From assembly GCA_021786375.1 (NCBI GenBank), contig JAJYNL010000077.1:33762-97761 (forward strand): 64,000 nt of DNA, given 5' to 3'. Positions 61,894 through 64,000 of the stretch are shown piece by piece; position 1 is the stretch's first letter; each line of letters starts with the position of its first letter. Under the pieces are notes generated by a model. The model saw nothing but the letters and a program-made list of their open reading frames with translations, did no database searches and was not told the origin of the DNA. This DNA comes from Actinomycetes bacterium. GTDB taxonomy: Bacteria; Actinomycetota; Acidimicrobiia; Acidimicrobiales; Acidimicrobiaceae. The position numbers and the translations under genes are program-made.

Positions 61894-62907
61894 ATGAGCG
61901 CGGCTGAAGTCTTGGCGGTGATCGGAGCCCTTGCGCTCGCGGCTCTGCTCGGGGTTAGTGACTCCCCGAACGCAATCGCCGCTTTGGTGTCGGGTCGTAC
62001 CCGCTCGTTCGCCGCTGTGGCCACCTGGTCGGTCGGCTGGACTCTGATTGGTGGCCTACTGGCCGGCACGGTGGTTGCGCGCACCACCGTGGGGCTCGTC
62101 CGGGTTGCACCACATCTGCTCGCCCCGGTGCTCGCCGCCGGCTGTTGGTCAGCGGTCATCTTTACCTGGTGGACCGTTCGACGTGGTTTTCCAACTAGTG
62201 CCAGTGTCGGCCTCGTTGGAGGACTTGCCGGCGCCGCATGGGCGGCCGGCGGCTGGCACGGGGTGCATTGGGGAGGTCTTGAAGACTACCGCTTGGTCGG
62301 TGTGCTCGGCGTTCTCCCCGGGATCCTGGCTGCCCCCGTGATTGCCAGTATGGTCGCCCTTATATTCGACCGCTTAGTCCGTCCCATCTCCCTGCACCTG
62401 CGACGCGGCGCCGCACGGCCCCTACGCGTCGGGGTGTGGATCGCCTCGGCGGCGGTCGCACTGGCCGACGGCACCAACGACGGCCAGAAGGCCATGGGAA
62501 TCCTCGCAGCATCACTCTCGGGGGCGGCAGTACTCCAACCAGGCGGTAGCGGGATCTCGTGGCCCGTACGGGTGACGAGCGCGGTGCTGCTGGCGCTCTT
62601 CACCGTCCTCGGTGGGCGCCAGGTCGTGACCACAGTCGCCCGCCGCCTGTGGAGTTCCAGCACGACTGACGACCTTGCCGGCCAGTCCGCGGCAGCAGCG
62701 GTCATCTTCTTGGCGGCCTGGCGCGGATTGCCGCTTTCCACCTCAACGGTGGTGACCTCGGCCAAGGTGGGTACTGGACTCTCCCGGCGCCCCCGGCACC
62801 TGCAGCACCAACAGGTACTGCGTATCCTCGGGGCATGGCTTGTCACGCTTCCCGCTTGCGCCATTGCAGCGGCACTCCTCGTCGATGCGTGGAGGCTAGC
62901 GCGATGA
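61894..62907 (+). CDS. inorganic phosphate transporter, PiT family
   Basis: A 337-residue membrane protein with about ten hydrophobic segments and the two inverted PiT signatures: GVSDSPNAIAALVSGRT near the N-terminus and VALADGTNDGQKAMGI in the second half. PiT proteins import metal-phosphate complexes driven by proton or sodium gradients. The start codon overlaps the end of a 90-residue frame and the stop overlaps the DUF47 gene as ATGA. Pit and DUF47 proteins are commonly paired. Confidence 0.93.
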   Translation: MSAAEVLAVIGALALAALLGVSDSPNAIAALVSGRTRSFAAVATWSVGWTLIGGLLAGTVVARTTVGLVRVAPHLLAPVLAAGCWSAVIFTWWTVRRGFPTSASVGLVGGLAGAAWAAGGWHGVHWGGLEDYRLVGVLGVLPGILAAPVIASMVALIFDRLVRPISLHLRRGAARPLRVGVWIASAAVALADGTNDGQKAMGILAASLSGAAVLQPGGSGISWPVRVTSAVLLALFTVLGGRQVVTTVARRLWSSSTTDDLAGQSAAAAVIFLAAWRGLPLSTSTVVTSAKVGTGLSRRPRHLQHQQVLRILGAWLVTLPACAIAAALLVDAWRLAR

Positions 62908-63557
62908 AACCCGGGCGGCGTAGAGGCGCCGGCTGGAGATGGCCGGGCTGGATTGAACGCCTGTCTATTGAGTCCCCTGACGTCATGGGCTTGCTCATTG
63001 CACAGGGCGAGGTGAGTGTCAAGGCGTTGGAAAGCTTCGAGACCTGGTCAAAGAGTGGAGACATCGACAGTGCCCGGCAGGTCCAAGATCTTGAGCACGC
63101 TGCTGACGATGCTCGACACTCGCTGGTTGCAGCACTCAAGACGTCACTCGCGACTCCAATTGGCCAGGAAGATCTCTTCGTGCTCTCCGAACGCTGTGAC
63201 CGGGTGGTCAACCGGGTGAAGAATGTCGTGGCCGAAGCCGGGGTATTGAGTTGGTCTCCAGACATGCACGCGGCCAATATGTCTGAGCAGCTACGGGCGG
63301 GGATGACCGCCGTCTTGACTGGATTCAAAGCCTTGACCGCTCGTGGGGACACGACTGCTGACGCAGCGCTCAGCGTCACCCATTGTGTGCGGGGTGTCGA
63401 GCGCGATTACCGCAACGCCATGGCCGAACTGAGTTCCCAGCCAGACCTTCGCGAGGTCTTCACCGCCCGCGAGATTTACCGCTTATACGTCCGTGCGGCG
63501 GAGGCACTCGAAGCGCTTTCCGACCGGCTTTGGTACGCCGTGCTGTCCGAGCCATGA
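62904..63557 (+). CDS. DUF47/PhoU-like protein paired with the phosphate transporter
   Basis: A 217-residue helical protein of the DUF47 group (PhoU-related). Helical segments such as SARQVQDLEHAADDARHSLV and LSERCDRVVNRVKNVVAEAG carry the E/D-xx-D metal-binding pattern typical of PhoU-like bundles. It likely controls the activity of the PiT transporter whose gene overlaps it by 4 bp. The start is ATG 62904; the longer frame from 62835 lies inside the transporter gene. Confidence 0.9.
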   Translation: MKPGRRRGAGWRWPGWIERLSIESPDVMGLLIAQGEVSVKALESFETWSKSGDIDSARQVQDLEHAADDARHSLVAALKTSLATPIGQEDLFVLSERCDRVVNRVKNVVAEAGVLSWSPDMHAANMSEQLRAGMTAVLTGFKALTARGDTTADAALSVTHCVRGVERDYRNAMAELSSQPDLREVFTAREIYRLYVRAAEALEALSDRLWYAVLSEP

Positions 63558-63598
63558 TTACGTCCCCTCAACCGGTAGGGATTCGTCATGAGCATCCC

Positions 63599-63642
63599 TC
63601 GGCGATGCCGGCTCCCGCTCAAAAGTAGCCGGCAAGGCTCCC
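63599..63642. repeat. hairpin repeat, copy 2 (TGCCGGC stem), near the IS110-type transposase end
   Basis: TGCCGGC (63606-63612) and GCCGGCA (63628-63634) form the same 7-bp stem as the copy at 59632-59670 but enclose a 15-base loop. The flanks (GGCGA before; AGGCTCCC after) are also shared. It lies in the noncoding space downstream of the transposase fragment. Confidence 0.65.
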
Positions 63643-63756
63643 TGCTGCCAACCAGACAGAATGATGACTGCGTGGACACTGTCCACGGTGATCTCACGTG
63701 ATCATGTTGCCACCTGGCGACGCCGGTGTTGAGGATGATGCTCCCTGCACGTTGTT
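63643..63756. other. noncoding stretch downstream of the transposase, with a CGTGGAC hairpin
   Basis: CGTGGAC-ACT-GTCCACG at 63671-63687 is a perfect 7-bp stem with a 3-base loop. With the hairpin repeat just to its left it suggests a structured RNA or terminal sequence of an IS element. No gene is recognised. Confidence 0.5.
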
Positions 63757-63873
63757 TCACTCGGAGTCCATTTCGGTGATGGCCTGGCGGCCCGCTTTCT
63801 CGTCCACGATCGCACTGCGGATGGCGTAGGCGGCTGCATCCTCGGCGTTGACGGGCGGAAGCTTCCATGTCAT
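63757..63873 (-). CDS. small ORF next to the transposase C-terminus, 38 aa
   Basis: An ATG at 63873, one base after the transposase stop, opens a 38-residue frame starting MTWKLPPVNAEDAAAYAIRS and ending at 63757. The composition looks protein-like, but there is no strong ribosome-binding site and no known relative. It could be a coupled accessory peptide or the start of a decayed gene. Confidence 0.25.
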   Translation of the reverse strand: MTWKLPPVNAEDAAAYAIRSAIVDEKAGRQAITEMDSE

Positions 63874-63874
63874 C

Positions 63875-64000
63875 TCAAGTCGTGAGCGCGATCTCCGGTG
63901 GATTGTTGAAGCGGCGATATACCTGTCGGGCGATGTAGCGCTTCAGCGATCTCCTGATCTCCTCTTGCGTCTTTCCCTCCGACTTCCTGTGCTCCACATG
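63875..64000 (-). mobile_element. IS110-type transposase, C-terminal fragment cut by the window edge
   Basis: The last 41 codons of a minus-strand gene read ...EGKTQEEIRRSLKRYIARQV and end at a TGA at 63875-63877. The EGKT...E...R.LKRYIAR pattern is that found at the C-terminus of IS110-family (DEDD) transposases. The N-terminal catalytic part is outside the window, so completeness cannot be judged. Recognition rests on a short segment. Confidence 0.6.

Noticed and set aside
1..64000. CRISPR arrays, rRNA or tRNA genes, replication origin
   Set aside because: Looked for by eye on both strands; no regularly spaced repeats, rRNA signatures or DnaA-box clusters were found, though short tRNAs cannot be excluded without a dedicated scan.

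Overview
The window is GC-rich, densely coded DNA. It most likely comes from an actinobacterium (Actinomycetota), possibly the Acidimicrobiia. The support is a mycofactocin cluster, an NDMA-type mycofactocin-linked alcohol dehydrogenase, a bacterial proteasome activator (Bpa/PafE type, C-terminus GTYL), a Glu-type RpiB, frequent GTG/TTG starts and an apparently leaderless promoter. The phylum is an inference from gene content; no rRNA is present.

Layout. 1-14.5 kb is mostly housekeeping: a partial SDR, a DUF255 thioredoxin-fold protein, an AhpD-like peroxidase-related enzyme, a GntR regulator, a molybdate/tungstate uptake unit (binding lipoprotein, a permease-ATPase fusion and an XRE regulator with a ligand-binding domain), a DUF2079 membrane protein and dnaE. 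14.7-26.5 kb is a catabolic block: two acyl-CoA ligases, a crotonase, the NDMA-type alcohol dehydrogenase overlapping mftF, a phosphotriesterase-like hydrolase, a PucR regulator, a class III aminotransferase and an MDR oxidoreductase.

26.5-38.0 kb is the centrepiece, a tightly packed one-strand operon. It holds mftA, mftB, mftC, two OYE/FadH-type flavoproteins, an ETF-alpha (FixB) homologue, a FixC-like flavoprotein, a FixX-like ferredoxin, an ETF-beta (FixA) homologue, mftE, a mycofactocin-type SDR and a queuosine-salvage-family (DUF2419) protein. mftD, which normally lies between mftC and mftE, is absent from the window, and its place is taken by the two OYEs plus a complete FixABCX-like set. 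My reading is that this operon makes the redox peptide and also encodes a dedicated route for electrons from reduced mycofactocin, or from NAD(P)H, to quinone and/or ferredoxin. The neighbouring dehydrogenases, ligases and crotonase would feed alcohol-derived carbon into beta-oxidation.

38-58.8 kb returns to general functions: amidase, alpha/beta hydrolase, rpiB, bpa, two decayed MFS transporter remnants, an MFS-universal-stress-protein fusion with a MarR regulator, a cytidylate-kinase-like protein, an alkaline-phosphatase-superfamily protein, an Rrf2 regulator, a GNAT/acyl-CoA-synthetase fusion, an aldehyde dehydrogenase, an ABC-2 exporter, a LolA-like exported protein and a sigma-70 factor with a strong terminator.

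58.9-64 kb looks accessory. It has a gene-poor kilobase, an XRE/nucleotidyltransferase pair resembling a toxin-antitoxin module with a perfect 16-bp palindrome, a Pit/DUF47 phosphate-transport pair, two copies of a hairpin motif with conserved stem and variable loop, and the C-terminus of an IS110-type transposase cut by the window end.
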